Shown here: positions 1-7,589 of the stretch, piece after piece
Layout of the letters: the number at the start of each line of letters is the position of its first letter
How positions within the stretch are numbered: the first letter of the stretch is position 1
Assembly (NCBI GenBank): GCA_035286745.1
Contig: DATECU010000119.1
Location: 1 to 38,548, forward strand
Reading direction: 5' to 3'
DNA: 38,548 nt
Source: DATECU01 sp035286745
Lineage (GTDB): Bacteria; Acidobacteriota; Vicinamibacteria; Fen-336
Notes under the pieces: model-generated
Told to the model about the DNA's origin: nothing
The model's database searches: none
What the model saw: only the letters and a program-made list of their open reading frames with translations
Translations under genes and position numbers: made by a program

Positions 1-150
1 GAAAACGCCGAAGCCGCGCAGCTCGATCCGATCGCCCCGCATCATCGAGGACTTCATGGCGTCCAAGACCGCCTCGACAGCGACCTCAGCCTTGACCTTG
101 GTGATATCGGCGGCGCGCGAGACCTCGTTGATGATGTCCACCTTGATCAT
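1..150 (-). CDS. HU/IHF-family DNA-binding protein, N-terminal part
   Basis: Small dimeric nucleoid protein that bends DNA; only its first 50 residues lie in the window and the gene continues past the left edge. The reading frame from the ATG at 150 is open to base 1 and gives MIKVDIINEVSRAADI at the start and IELRGFGVF at the end. This is the helix-turn-helix dimerisation part of the HU/IHF fold followed by the conserved GFG turn before the DNA-binding arms. A strong Shine-Dalgarno (AGAAGGAGGT, 158-167) precedes the ATG. The gene diverges from der. Whether it is HU, IHF-beta or another paralogue cannot be decided without the arm region. A second family member lies at 1633-1923. Confidence 0.85.
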   Translation of the reverse strand, partial: MIKVDIINEVSRAADITKVKAEVAVEAVLDAMKSSMMRGDRIELRGFGVF

Positions 151-178
151 CGGCTGGACCTCCTTCTAAGTCACACGT

Positions 179-206
179 ATTATAGCTCTTTGCCTGACCT
201 TGTGAA
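179..206 (-). promoter_or_regulatory. Sigma-70 promoter of the HU/IHF-family gene
   Basis: On the minus strand TTCACA (201-206) and a perfect TATAAT (179-184) are separated by 16 bp. The predicted start site is a few bases before the Shine-Dalgarno of the gene at 1-150. The element sits in the short divergent space before der, so the two genes may influence each other's transcription. Confidence 0.7.
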
Positions 207-217
207 GGATACCCCCG

Positions 218-1534
218 CTGCTTCCCATTCCCAAGATCGCCCTGGTCGGCCGGCCCAACGTAGGGAAGTCCACCCTGTTCAACCGCATCTGCGGCCGGCG
301 CAAGGCCATCACCGACGGCCGGCCGGGCTCCACCCGGGACCGGAACTACGCACAGGTGACCTGGCAGGGCAGCGCCTTCGAGCTGGTTGACACCGGCGGG
401 CTGCTCCTGGCTACCGACGACCCCCTGCTGGGCCCGGCCGCCGAGCAGGCCAAGCTGGCCGTCCGCGACGCCGATCTGGTGCTTCTGGTGGTGGACGGCC
501 GGACCGGCCTGCTGCCCGACGACGAGGCCATCGCCGCCGAGCTGCGACGGAGCGGCAAGCAGGTGGTGGTGGCGGTGAACAAGCTCGAGGGCGACGCTCC
601 CGGCCTGCACGAGTTCGCCCGCCTGGGCTTCGACTCCGTGGTGCCGCTGTCGGCCGAGCACGGCCAAGGGGTGGGCGACCTGCTCGATCTCGTCCTGGCC
701 CAGGTGCCCAAGGTGGCCGAGCCCGAAGGTGAGGTGCCGCCGCTGCGGATCGCCCTGGTGGGCCGGCCTAACGTGGGGAAATCGTCTCTCTTGAACCGCT
801 TCCTGGGCAGCCAGCGGGCCGTGGTGTCTCCCATTCCGGGGACCACCCGCGACGCCGTCGACAGCCTGCTGGAGAAGGACGGCAAGCGCTATCTGTTCGT
901 CGACACCGCCGGCATTCGGCGGGTCCGCCTGCTCAAGGAGAACGTGGATCACGTGAGCGTGGTCCAGGCCCGCAAATCGATCGACCACGCCGACGTGGCC
1001 ATCTTGGTGCTGGACGCCGCCGAAGGCCCGCGGGACATGGATGCGACCATCGGAGGCTACGTTCAGGAAGCGGGCCGAGCCGCGGTGATTGCCGTCAACA
1101 AGTGGGACCAGGCGAAGGACCTCTCCCGCAAGCAGAAGGTCTTCCTGCAGGAGGTCCGCGATCACCTCCGGTTCCTGGCCTACGCGCCGGTGCTCTTCGT
1201 GTCCGCCGCCAGCGGCCAGGGACTAGGAGCGCTGCTCCGTGCCGCCGAACGGGTGCAGGAGGCCGCGCGGACCCGCGTCACCACCGGCCAGTTGAACCGC
1301 CTGCTGGCCAAGGCGCTGGCCGCCCACGCGCCGAAGGCGGCCACCGGAAACAAGCCGCTGAAGATCCTCTACGGGACCCAGGTGGGGGTGGCCCCACCCA
1401 CCTTCATGCTAGCTCTCAACCACCCCGTGGAGCTGCATTTCTCCTACCGGCGCTACTTGGAGAACCAGATCCGGCAGGCCTTCGGCTTCGAAGGAGCACC
1501 TCTGGTGCTCAAGGTCAGGGTTCGTCCGCACTGA
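218..1534 (+). CDS. der: Ribosome-assembly GTPase Der (EngA), unusual start codon
   Basis: Essential tandem GTPase that acts in late 50S ribosome assembly. Numbered from the proposed start, the first P-loop GRPNVGKS is at residues 11-18 and the second at about 182-189. Switch motifs DTGG and DTAG and a C-terminal KH-like domain follow, for 438 residues in all, the usual length. The second G4 motif is NKWD; the first is NKLE in place of NKxD, a change I recall in some other Der proteins. There is no ATG, GTG or TTG between the in-frame stop at 203-205 and the GTG at 356, which lies inside G domain 1 after its P-loop. I therefore place the start at CTG 218, which has AAGGA (205-209) eight bases upstream. 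ATT at 227 is the alternative and would give MPKIALVGRPNVGKS. Identity is certain, the start is not. Confidence 0.9.
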   Translation: MLPIPKIALVGRPNVGKSTLFNRICGRRKAITDGRPGSTRDRNYAQVTWQGSAFELVDTGGLLLATDDPLLGPAAEQAKLAVRDADLVLLVVDGRTGLLPDDEAIAAELRRSGKQVVVAVNKLEGDAPGLHEFARLGFDSVVPLSAEHGQGVGDLLDLVLAQVPKVAEPEGEVPPLRIALVGRPNVGKSSLLNRFLGSQRAVVSPIPGTTRDAVDSLLEKDGKRYLFVDTAGIRRVRLLKENVDHVSVVQARKSIDHADVAILVLDAAEGPRDMDATIGGYVQEAGRAAVIAVNKWDQAKDLSRKQKVFLQEVRDHLRFLAYAPVLFVSAASGQGLGALLRAAERVQEAARTRVTTGQLNRLLAKALAAHAPKAATGNKPLKILYGTQVGVAPPTFMLALNHPVELHFSYRRYLENQIRQAFGFEGAPLVLKVRVRPH

Positions 1535-1546
1535 CGCGGTTTCGTC

Positions 1547-1575
1547 TTGACAGCTCGCAGGAGCATTCATATAAT
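1547..1575 (+). promoter_or_regulatory. Consensus sigma-70 promoter of the IHF-alpha/MerR unit
   Basis: TTGACA at 1547-1552 and TATAAT at 1570-1575 are both perfect hexamers with the optimal 17-bp spacer. The predicted transcript begins near 1582, about 50 bases before the coding region. It probably covers the IHF-like gene, merR and tRNA-Pro(GGG), since no terminator is visible between them. Confidence 0.85.
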
Positions 1576-1632
1576 GCTTGAAGTTATCCGTGTAAGTAGC
1601 TGTAATCCATAAGCTTTCGCATCATCAAGGGG

Positions 1633-1923
1633 TTGAGCAGACGCCACGTGACGAAGGCTGACATCGCTCGGATCGTCTATCAACGTCACGGCGGCATCTC
1701 TAACCGAGAGGCTGCGCGGCTGGTCGAGGTCATCTTCGAGACCATCAAGGTGCGGCTCGGGGATGGTGAGAAGGTCCAGATCACAGGCTTTGGAACGTTC
1801 GTGGTCCGCCAGAAACGGGAACGGCGAGGACGCAATCCCCAGACTGGAGAGGAGATGGTGATCAAACCCAGGAAGTCCGTCGTCTTCAGACCGTCCAAGC
1901 TGTTCGGCGCTGCCGCTGACTGA
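1633..1923 (+). CDS. IHF-alpha-like DNA-bending protein
   Basis: HU/IHF-fold nucleoid protein of 96 residues that should bind and sharply bend DNA as a dimer. Visible family marks are TKADIARIVYQRHGGISNREA in the N-terminal helices, GDGEKVQITGFGTF before the arms, and RRGRNPQTGEEMVIKPRKSVVFRPSK, which carries the conserved RNP of the arm. The pairing with a MerR-type gene immediately downstream is the arrangement typical of ihfA. The start is either TTG 1633 or GTG 1648; the latter would give MTKADIA, closer to the usual family N-terminus, but neither has a well-placed Shine-Dalgarno. Its partner could be the HU/IHF-family protein at 1-150. Expression should be high given the consensus promoter upstream. 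Confidence 0.88.
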   Translation: MSRRHVTKADIARIVYQRHGGISNREAARLVEVIFETIKVRLGDGEKVQITGFGTFVVRQKRERRGRNPQTGEEMVIKPRKSVVFRPSKLFGAAAD

Positions 1924-1940
1924 GCCCGCGGGCCAAGCCC

Positions 1941-2369
1941 ATGCAGCGGCCGATTCCGAACAAGCTCTTCTTCAAGATCGGGGAAGTCTGCGAGATCACC
2001 GACACCCAGCCGTACGTGCTGCGGTACTGGGAATCGGAGTTCCAGGCGTTGGCTCCGGCCAAGAACAGCTCCGGCCAACGCATCTACCGGCGCCGGGATA
2101 TCGAGACCGTCCTCAGGATCAAGCAGCTTCTGTATGAGGAAGGCTTCACCATCGCGGGCGCCAAGAAGCGGCTGGAGGCCGAGCTGACCGGCAAGGGAGA
2201 CACCCCCGGGAGCGCTGCCGCGGCTGCCGCGGCGGTCGAGACCGCGCCCGCCGAGGTGGAGGCCGCTCTCAACACCCACGGCGCCAACGCCAGCGTCATG
2301 AAGGAGATCAGGCTGCAACTCCGGGAAATATTGACTCTCCTGGAGAGGGATGATAGAAAGCACGTCTGA
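1941..2369 (+). CDS. MerR-family transcriptional regulator
   Basis: Protein of 142 residues with an N-terminal winged-helix MerR domain: FFKIGEVCEITDTQPYVLRYW, then the arginine-rich wing QRIYRRRDIETVLRIKQLLYEEGFTIAGAKKRL. The rest is an alanine-rich linker (about residues 88-110) and a short C-terminal helix that could form the antiparallel dimer coiled coil. There are no metal-binding cysteines and no ligand-binding domain, so it resembles the short MerR proteins found next to ihfA in many Gram-negative bacteria, whose targets are poorly known. It follows the IHF-like gene by 17 bases and is followed by tRNA-Pro after 12 bases, suggesting one transcript. Confidence 0.85.
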   Translation: MQRPIPNKLFFKIGEVCEITDTQPYVLRYWESEFQALAPAKNSSGQRIYRRRDIETVLRIKQLLYEEGFTIAGAKKRLEAELTGKGDTPGSAAAAAAAVETAPAEVEAALNTHGANASVMKEIRLQLREILTLLERDDRKHV

Positions 2370-2381
2370 TCGTTGCCGCTT

Positions 2382-2458
2382 CGGGATGTAGCGCAGCCTG
2401 GTAGCGCACCTGCTTGGGGTGCAGGGGGTCGTGGGTTCAAATCCCGCCATCCCGACCA
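2382..2458 (+). tRNA. tRNA-Pro (anticodon GGG), CCA encoded
   Basis: Acceptor CGGGATG pairs with CATCCCG. The anticodon stem CCTGC/GCAGG encloses the loop TTGGGGT, giving anticodon GGG. The T arm carries GTTCAAAT and the gene ends in an encoded CCA at 2456-2458. It reads Pro codons CCC and CCU. It lies between merR and surE, probably on the merR transcript. Confidence 0.95.
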
Positions 2459-2521
2459 ATTCACTCTCGCCGGAATCATGGCCTCGGACGCGATGATGGC
2501 GCTCCGAGGCTTTCGCGTCTG

Positions 2522-3283
2522 ATGACCGATCCGCTGCTCCTGGTAACCAACGACGACGGGGTCCACGCGCCGGGAATTCGCGCCCTGGCGGGACAACTGG
2601 CCGGCCTGGGCAAGGTCTTCGTGGTGGCTCCCGATCGCGAGGTCAGCGCCTGCGCCCAGTCGCTCACCCTCAAGCACCCCCTGCGCGCCGAACGAATCGG
2701 AGACCGGATTTGGGCGGTCGACGGCACGCCTGCCGACTGCGTCAACCTGGCGCTCGCCAAGCTCTTGCCACAGCGGCCGGACCTGGTGGTGTCGGGCATC
2801 AACCGGGGTGCCAACCTGGGTGAGGACGTGTTCTACTCGGGCACCGTCGGCGGGGCTCGCGAGGGGACCTTCTTTGGAGTCCCCGCGCTCGCAGTGTCGC
2901 TTGCCGCCCGAGCCGACGCCGACTTCGGGCCGGCGGCGAGCTTCGCACGGCGCCTGGCGGCGATGGTCCTGGAGAAGGGCCTACCGGAGCGGACGCTGCT
3001 CAACGTCAACGTCCCGGCCGGCGTCCCCGAGGGCGTGGTGATCACTGTACAGGGACGCCGGGAGCACGAGGGCACCATCCTGGAAGGCCTCGACCCCCGC
3101 CGCCGCACCTACTACTGGATCGAAGAGGGCCAGGACCGTTGGCATCAGGATGAGATGTCGGACATTCACGCGGTGCGGAAGGGGCTCATCTCGGTCACGC
3201 CTTTGCAGACCGACACCACCCACCATGCGGTGCTGGGGGTCTTTCGCGGCTGGGAGGCGGCCCTGCGCAACGGTCGCGGCTGA
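2522..3283 (+). CDS. surE: 5'/3'-nucleotidase SurE
   Basis: Metal-dependent phosphatase that dephosphorylates nucleoside monophosphates. The protein is 253 residues, the usual size. The N-terminal LLVTNDDGVHAPGI carries the catalytic metal-binding Asp pair, and further family marks are VVAPDREVSACAQSLT, VDGTPADCVNLAL and VSGINRGANLGEDVFYSGTVGGAREG. The start at ATG 2522 fits the family, where the NDDG motif lies about ten residues from the N-terminus; it has no clear Shine-Dalgarno. The gene is flanked on both sides by proline tRNAs. The frame is open further upstream, through the tRNA, but that part is not protein-like. Confidence 0.95.
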   Translation: MTDPLLLVTNDDGVHAPGIRALAGQLAGLGKVFVVAPDREVSACAQSLTLKHPLRAERIGDRIWAVDGTPADCVNLALAKLLPQRPDLVVSGINRGANLGEDVFYSGTVGGAREGTFFGVPALAVSLAARADADFGPAASFARRLAAMVLEKGLPERTLLNVNVPAGVPEGVVITVQGRREHEGTILEGLDPRRRTYYWIEEGQDRWHQDEMSDIHAVRKGLISVTPLQTDTTHHAVLGVFRGWEAALRNGRG

Positions 3284-3366
3284 AGGCAACCCATCGCCTC
3301 GTCCCGTGGGCAAGAGCACTGGCGCAGGTCGCGACCTCGTGGTACAGTCTCCGCGTTCTGGATCGT

Positions 3367-3445
<79 letters not shown>

Positions 3446-3482
3446 CTTCTTCCGCAGTCGATGACGCTGCATCTGGTTCTTC

Positions 3483-3514
3483 GCCCCTCGGCGCCTCGGA
3501 GCCGTGGGGCTTTT
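3483..3514 (+). terminator. Rho-independent terminator after tRNA-Pro(CGG)
   Basis: A GC-rich hairpin has arms GCCCC-T-CGGC (3483-3492) and GCCG-T-GGGGC (3501-3510) around a loop of eight bases, and is followed directly by TTTT (3511-3514). It would end the surE/tRNA-Pro transcript before the H1-like gene. Confidence 0.75.
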
Positions 3515-3536
3515 CGTTGGGATCGCCGAAAGGGCA

Positions 3537-3565
3537 TTCACCCGCGAGCGGGGATGTGGTAGTGT
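3537..3565 (+). promoter_or_regulatory. Possible promoter of the H1-like gene
   Basis: TTCACC (3537-3542) and TAGTGT (3560-3565) are 17 bp apart, placing a start near 3572 and a leader of about 40 bases that contains the Shine-Dalgarno GGAGGT (3597-3602). The -10 is a poor match. The position between a terminator and an isolated gene is the main argument for it. Confidence 0.4.
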
Positions 3566-3610
3566 GCGGGCACACGAAGCACTCTAACTCTGAAACGGAG
3601 GTCTGAGACC

Positions 3611-4108
3611 ATGGCTGTGAGCGCGAAGTTGTCGGCGAAGGCCGCGAAGAGGCGCGAGATCGTCATAGCTTGGATGCGGCAGTTGCTCCGCGGCCAGGAG
3701 CAGCAGGGAACCGCCAAGGCTGCTGCCGCCGCCTGGCTCGGGACCGTCTACGCCTTGCGCGCTGCGGCTCGCCTGGACGGGAACTCCGACTGGGGCAAGA
3801 CCGGCGACGAGATGATCGATCATCTGGAGGCGGCCTACATCGAGTTGATGGGCAAGGAAGGGGCCAAGCACATCGAAGCCGGCCGCCGCCTCCTGCAGAT
3901 CGACCAGAAGCCGGAGATGCCCATCATGGTGCCGGCCAAGGCCGCGCCGACCAAGAAGGCCCTGGCCCAACCCAAGTTCAAGGTGCCGGTGTTCAAGAAG
4001 CGAGCGGGGGGATCCCAGATCAAGGCTGCCATCGCCGGGTTCAAGAAGACGGCGCCCAAGGCCCCCGCCAAGGCCAAGGCGAAGGCGAAGAAGAAGAAGG
4101 CTCGCTGA
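3611..4108 (+). CDS. Basic protein with histone-H1-like Lys/Ala/Pro tail
   Basis: Protein of 165 residues, well expressed by appearance: Shine-Dalgarno GGAGGT eight bases before ATG. Residues 1-100 look helical and globular (KRREIVIAWMRQLLRGQEQ, then AAAAAWLGTVYALRAAARL and DEMIDHLEAAYIELMGKEG) and match no family I can name. From about residue 110 the chain is rich in Lys, Ala and Pro and ends in a run of AK/KK repeats, like the C-terminal domain of eukaryotic H1 and of bacterial Hc1/AlgP-type proteins. Such tails bind DNA or RNA without sequence preference, so a nucleoid-associated role is likely but inferred. Acylphosphatase starts four bases after its stop. Low-complexity tails can also serve ribosome or RNA binding. 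Confidence 0.8.
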   Translation: MAVSAKLSAKAAKRREIVIAWMRQLLRGQEQQGTAKAAAAAWLGTVYALRAAARLDGNSDWGKTGDEMIDHLEAAYIELMGKEGAKHIEAGRRLLQIDQKPEMPIMVPAKAAPTKKALAQPKFKVPVFKKRAGGSQIKAAIAGFKKTAPKAPAKAKAKAKKKKAR

Positions 4109-4111
4109 TCG

Positions 4112-4384
4112 TTGGCCGTGGCCACCTACCGATACCTGGTATCGGGCCGAGTGCAGGGCGTGGGGTACCGATACTACGCCTTGCGCGAGGCCCAAGCCCT
4201 CGGGGTTTCAGGTTATGCGCGTAACCTGGCCGACGGTCGGGTAGAGGTGGTGGCCGAGGCCAGCCAGGAGTCCCTGGCGCAGTTCGAAGAGAAGCTGCGC
4301 CAGGGGCCGTCCTTCGCCAGCGTGCAGTCTCTGGATCGCAGCGAGCTCGGCGCACGTGGGAGCACGGGGTTCTCCATTCGATGA
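4112..4384 (+). CDS. acyP: Acylphosphatase
   Basis: Small enzyme of 90 residues that hydrolyses acyl phosphates such as acetyl phosphate and carbamoyl phosphate. The signature VSGRVQGVGYR contains the phosphate-binding Arg, and GYARNLADGRVEVVAEA contains the catalytic Asn. The C-terminal FSIR matches the end of the family fold. The start is TTG 4112, or GTG 4118 two codons later; no ATG is available. Its stop overlaps the apt start by four bases (ATGA, 4381-4384), so the two are translationally coupled. Confidence 0.92.
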   Translation: MAVATYRYLVSGRVQGVGYRYYALREAQALGVSGYARNLADGRVEVVAEASQESLAQFEEKLRQGPSFASVQSLDRSELGARGSTGFSIR

Positions 4385-4929
4385 TCGCAGACAGCCAGGC
4401 CAGCCAGCTTAGCCTCCAGTCGCTCAAGTCCAAGATCCGAGACGTCCCCGATTTCCCGAAACCGGGGATCGTGTTCAAAGACATCACCACCCTGCTCGGC
4501 GAGCCGGCGGCCTTCCGGCAGGCACTCGATCTCATGGTCGGACTTTGCCGCGATCGAGAGGTCGACAAGGTGGTGGCCATCGAGAGCCGCGGCTTCATTC
4601 TGGGCGGCGCCCTGGCCGACCGGCTGGGCGCCGGCTTTGTGCCCGTGCGCAAGCCGGGCAAGCTCCCCGCCAAGAGCATCCGCGCCACCTATGACCTCGA
4701 GTACGGTTCCGACAGCCTGGAGATTCACGAGGACGCCCTTCGGCCGGGGGACCGGGCCTGGGTGGTGGACGACGTGATCGCCACCGGCGGCACCGCCAGA
4801 GCCGCCGGCCAGTTGGTGGAGCGACTGGGGGGTCGGGTGGTCGGCTACGCCTTCCTGGTGGAACTGGGCTTCCTGAACGGCCGGGACAAACTGGCCGGCT
4901 TCGAAGTGCGCAGCCTGATCCGCTACTGA
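4381..4929 (+). CDS. apt: Adenine phosphoribosyltransferase
   Basis: Purine salvage enzyme making AMP from adenine and PRPP. The 182-residue protein has the family N-terminus KIRDVPDFPKPGIVFKDITTLL, the substrate loop ESRGFILGGALA, the flexible-loop motif FVPVRKPGKLP and the PRPP-binding loop VVDDVIATGGTARAA. The N-terminus is about ten residues longer than the family minimum. It starts within the acylphosphatase stop. Bases 4930-5034 downstream, before tRNA-Arg, show no clear terminator or promoter. Confidence 0.95.
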   Translation: MIADSQASQLSLQSLKSKIRDVPDFPKPGIVFKDITTLLGEPAAFRQALDLMVGLCRDREVDKVVAIESRGFILGGALADRLGAGFVPVRKPGKLPAKSIRATYDLEYGSDSLEIHEDALRPGDRAWVVDDVIATGGTARAAGQLVERLGGRVVGYAFLVELGFLNGRDKLAGFEVRSLIRY

Positions 4930-5034
4930 CCGGGGCCGTCGGGCGGCGGTTTCATGCTAACCTCTCCGAGCGACAGGGGTTTTCGCGACGCCGGTCGCTC
5001 AAGAGCATCTTCAGGCGTTCGGTCTCGACCCTGT

Positions 5035-5111
<77 letters not shown>

Positions 5112-5132
5112 AGTTTCACCCGAGGGGGAGCG

Positions 5133-5864
5133 TTGAAGAAGGAACTGAAACGACAGATCAAGCAGGACGACCTGTTGACGGGGTTGGACCTGGCCACCCA
5201 CTGGATGAAGGAGCACTTCCGGGAGGTGCAGATCGCCCTGGTGGCCGCGCTGGCGCTTGGCGCGGGCGCCTACGGCGTCACCTACTTCCGCCAGGCCAGG
5301 ACCCTGGAGGCCGAAAGGGCTTTCGGTGAGGCCCTGGCCACCTTCCACGCTCCCCTCGAGGCGGAGTTGCCGGCGGGGGCGCCCCGACCGGAGGGGACGG
5401 TCTTCAAGGAAGCCGCTGAAAGGTACAAGAAGGCGGCGGGGGAGTTCGACGGCGTGGAGCGGCGATACGGTTCGCTGCCGGCTGGCCGCTGGGCCCGCTA
5501 CTACGGGGCTCTGGCCCGCGTCGAGATGGGGCAGCTCGGGGAGGCGGAGAAGGTGCTTCAGGAGCTGGCGGCGGGCACCGCCAATCCTCTGGAGGCGTCG
5601 CTGGCGCGGCTGGCTCTGGCCGAGAGCTATGGCCGGGCTGGCAAGACGAGCCAGGCGGTCTCGGTCTACCGCCAGATGTTGGACGACACCGCCGCCGCCC
5701 TGCCGAAGGACCACGTGCTGATGCGGCTGGGATCCCTGCTCGAGGAGGAGCGGAAGTACGCGGAGGCCGGCGCCTCCTACCAGCGGCTGCTGGATACGTT
5801 TCCCGCCAGTTCCTACACCGCCGAGGCCAAGCGGCGCTTCGACTACCTGCGCTCCGCCTCCTGA
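5133..5864 (+). CDS. YfgM-like membrane-anchored TPR protein
   Basis: Protein of 243 residues with a short Lys-rich cytoplasmic N-terminus, one transmembrane segment at about residues 33-51 (IALVAALALGAGAYGVTYF) and a long soluble part made of TPR-like helical pairs, for example YYGALARVEMGQLGEAEKVL and ASYQRLLDTFPASSYTAEAKRR. This layout matches the YfgM/BamD-like family of periplasmic TPR proteins that support folding or envelope assembly; the exact role here is inferred. The start is TTG 5133 with a strong GAGGGGGAG Shine-Dalgarno just upstream. sppA follows after eight bases, pointing to an envelope-quality-control pair. Confidence 0.8.
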   Translation: MKKELKRQIKQDDLLTGLDLATHWMKEHFREVQIALVAALALGAGAYGVTYFRQARTLEAERAFGEALATFHAPLEAELPAGAPRPEGTVFKEAAERYKKAAGEFDGVERRYGSLPAGRWARYYGALARVEMGQLGEAEKVLQELAAGTANPLEASLARLALAESYGRAGKTSQAVSVYRQMLDDTAAALPKDHVLMRLGSLLEEERKYAEAGASYQRLLDTFPASSYTAEAKRRFDYLRSAS

Positions 5865-5872
5865 GGCGACCG

Positions 5873-7588
5873 ATGAAGAAACGGACCGCCTGGGTTCTGG
5901 TCGCGGGGGTGGCAGCCGTCGCCGTGGGGGCGGCTGCCGTCGGCGGCCTCGCCCTCCTCCTCAGGGGTCAAGACGGCGGCGGCGGACTCACGGGGAAGGA
6001 CCAGTACCTTGCCTTCGATCTGCGGGGCGAGATCCCCGAGCCGCCGTCTTCGGACCTCACACCGTTCTTCGGCCGCCGCCCGCCGACGCTGCGAACCCTG
6101 GTGGAGAGCCTGGACCGCGCCGCCGGCGATGCCAAGGTGAAGGCCGTGGTCTTGCGGGTGAGCTTCCTGCCGGACGCCGGCTGGGGCAAGGTCCAGGAGC
6201 TGCGGGACGCCATCGTTCGCTTTCGCAAGTCGGGCAAGCCCGCCTACGCCCACCTGGAGTTCTGCGGCAACCGGGAGTACTACCTGGCCACCGCCTGCGA
6301 CAAGATCTACGCGGTGCCCACCGGCCTTCTGGATGTCACCGGCCTTTCCGCCGAGACCACCTTCCTCCGGGGCAGCCTCGACAAGCTGGGGGTAGAGGCG
6401 CAGTTCGAGGGCGTGGGCAAGTACAAGAACGCGCCTAACCAGTATACCGAGAAGGGCTTCACCGAGCCGCACCGGGAGCAGATGGAGGCGCTGCTCGACA
6501 GCGTGTACGAGCAGTACGTGACCGCTCTGGCCAAGGCTCGAGGCAAGAGCCGGGAGCAGGCGGAGGCGATCCTGGACCAGGGCCCCTTCGATGCCAAGGA
6601 GGCCCTGAAGGCTGGGCTGGTCGACGAGCTCGTGTACCGGGACCAGCTCCAGGAGCGGCTCAAGAGCGGCGAGGGTGTGAGCCCCGCCCGCTACGTGAAG
6701 AAGGCTCGGGGCCTGGGCCTCGACGGGCGTCCGAAGCTGGCCTTGGTCTTCGCGGTGGGCGAGATCGTGCCCGGCGAAAGCCAGGAGAGCCCCTTCGGGG
6801 GGAGCTTTGCGGGCTCGGAGACCGTCGCTCACGCCCTCAAGAGCGCCCGAGAGGACGACGATTACAAGGCGGTGCTGCTCCGGGTGGACAGCCCAGGGGG
6901 ATCGGGAACCGCCTCCGACGTGATCTGGCGTGAGGTGCAACTCACCCGGAAGCAGAAGCCGGTCGTGATTTCCATGGGCGACGTGGCAGCCTCGGGCGGG
7001 TACTACATCGCGATGGGCGGCGACGCCATCGTGGCTCAGCCGGGAACCATCACCGGCTCCATCGGCGTGTTCTCGGGGAAGTTCTCGCTGCGCGGGCTCT
7101 ACGACAAGCTGGGTGTCTCCAAGGAGATCCTGATCCGAGGCCGGCATGCGGCGCTGTTCTCGGAGTACCGGCCGTGGACCCAGGAGGAGCGGGACCGGAT
7201 TCGCAGCCTCATGGAGTCGTTCTATCAGGACTTCGTGGCCAAGGCGGCTGAAGGCCGCAAGAAGCCGGTCGCCGAGATCGACCAGATGGCCCAGGGGCGG
7301 GTGTGGACGGGAGCCGAGGCGTTTCGGCTGGGGCTGGTCGACCGCCTGGGCGGGCTGGAGGTCGCGGTTTCGGTCGCCAAGGAGAGGGCCAAGATCGGGA
7401 AGGATCAAGACGTCCAATTGGTGATCTTGCCCGAGAAGAAGGGCTTCCTGGAGACCCTGCTGGAGCGGCAAGACGAGGGGCTGGAGGCCAGCCTCCCGGC
7501 CGACCTTCGTTTTGCGCTTCGTTGGTCTAGTCTGCTAGGCGACGGCAAACCACTGGCCCGCTTGCCCTTCGACCTCCAGATCCGCTGA
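5873..7588 (+). CDS. sppA: Signal peptide peptidase SppA, long (67K) form
   Basis: Membrane serine protease of family S49 that degrades cleaved signal peptides. The 571-residue chain begins with a signal anchor (residues 7-31). It contains two S49 repeats: the N-terminal one supplies the catalytic Lys in GKYKNAP (about K185) and the C-terminal one the catalytic Ser in DVAASGGYY (about S374), the Lys/Ser dyad layout of E. coli SppA. GTITGSIGVFSGKF after the Ser is also typical. The stop lies one base from the stop of the convergent gene at 7590-9098, leaving no room for a terminator between them. Confidence 0.94.
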   Translation: MKKRTAWVLVAGVAAVAVGAAAVGGLALLLRGQDGGGGLTGKDQYLAFDLRGEIPEPPSSDLTPFFGRRPPTLRTLVESLDRAAGDAKVKAVVLRVSFLPDAGWGKVQELRDAIVRFRKSGKPAYAHLEFCGNREYYLATACDKIYAVPTGLLDVTGLSAETTFLRGSLDKLGVEAQFEGVGKYKNAPNQYTEKGFTEPHREQMEALLDSVYEQYVTALAKARGKSREQAEAILDQGPFDAKEALKAGLVDELVYRDQLQERLKSGEGVSPARYVKKARGLGLDGRPKLALVFAVGEIVPGESQESPFGGSFAGSETVAHALKSAREDDDYKAVLLRVDSPGGSGTASDVIWREVQLTRKQKPVVISMGDVAASGGYYIAMGGDAIVAQPGTITGSIGVFSGKFSLRGLYDKLGVSKEILIRGRHAALFSEYRPWTQEERDRIRSLMESFYQDFVAKAAEGRKKPVAEIDQMAQGRVWTGAEAFRLGLVDRLGGLEVAVSVAKERAKIGKDQDVQLVILPEKKGFLETLLERQDEGLEASLPADLRFALRWSSLLGDGKPLARLPFDLQIR

Positions 7589-7589
7589 G

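Noticed and set aside
2414..2521. Upstream extension of the surE frame through tRNA-Pro
   Set aside because: The extension overlaps the tRNA gene and would displace the family's NDDG motif from its usual position close to the N-terminus.
5843..7471. Open frame of 542 codons opposite sppA
   Set aside because: Antisense shadow of sppA with no family resemblance.
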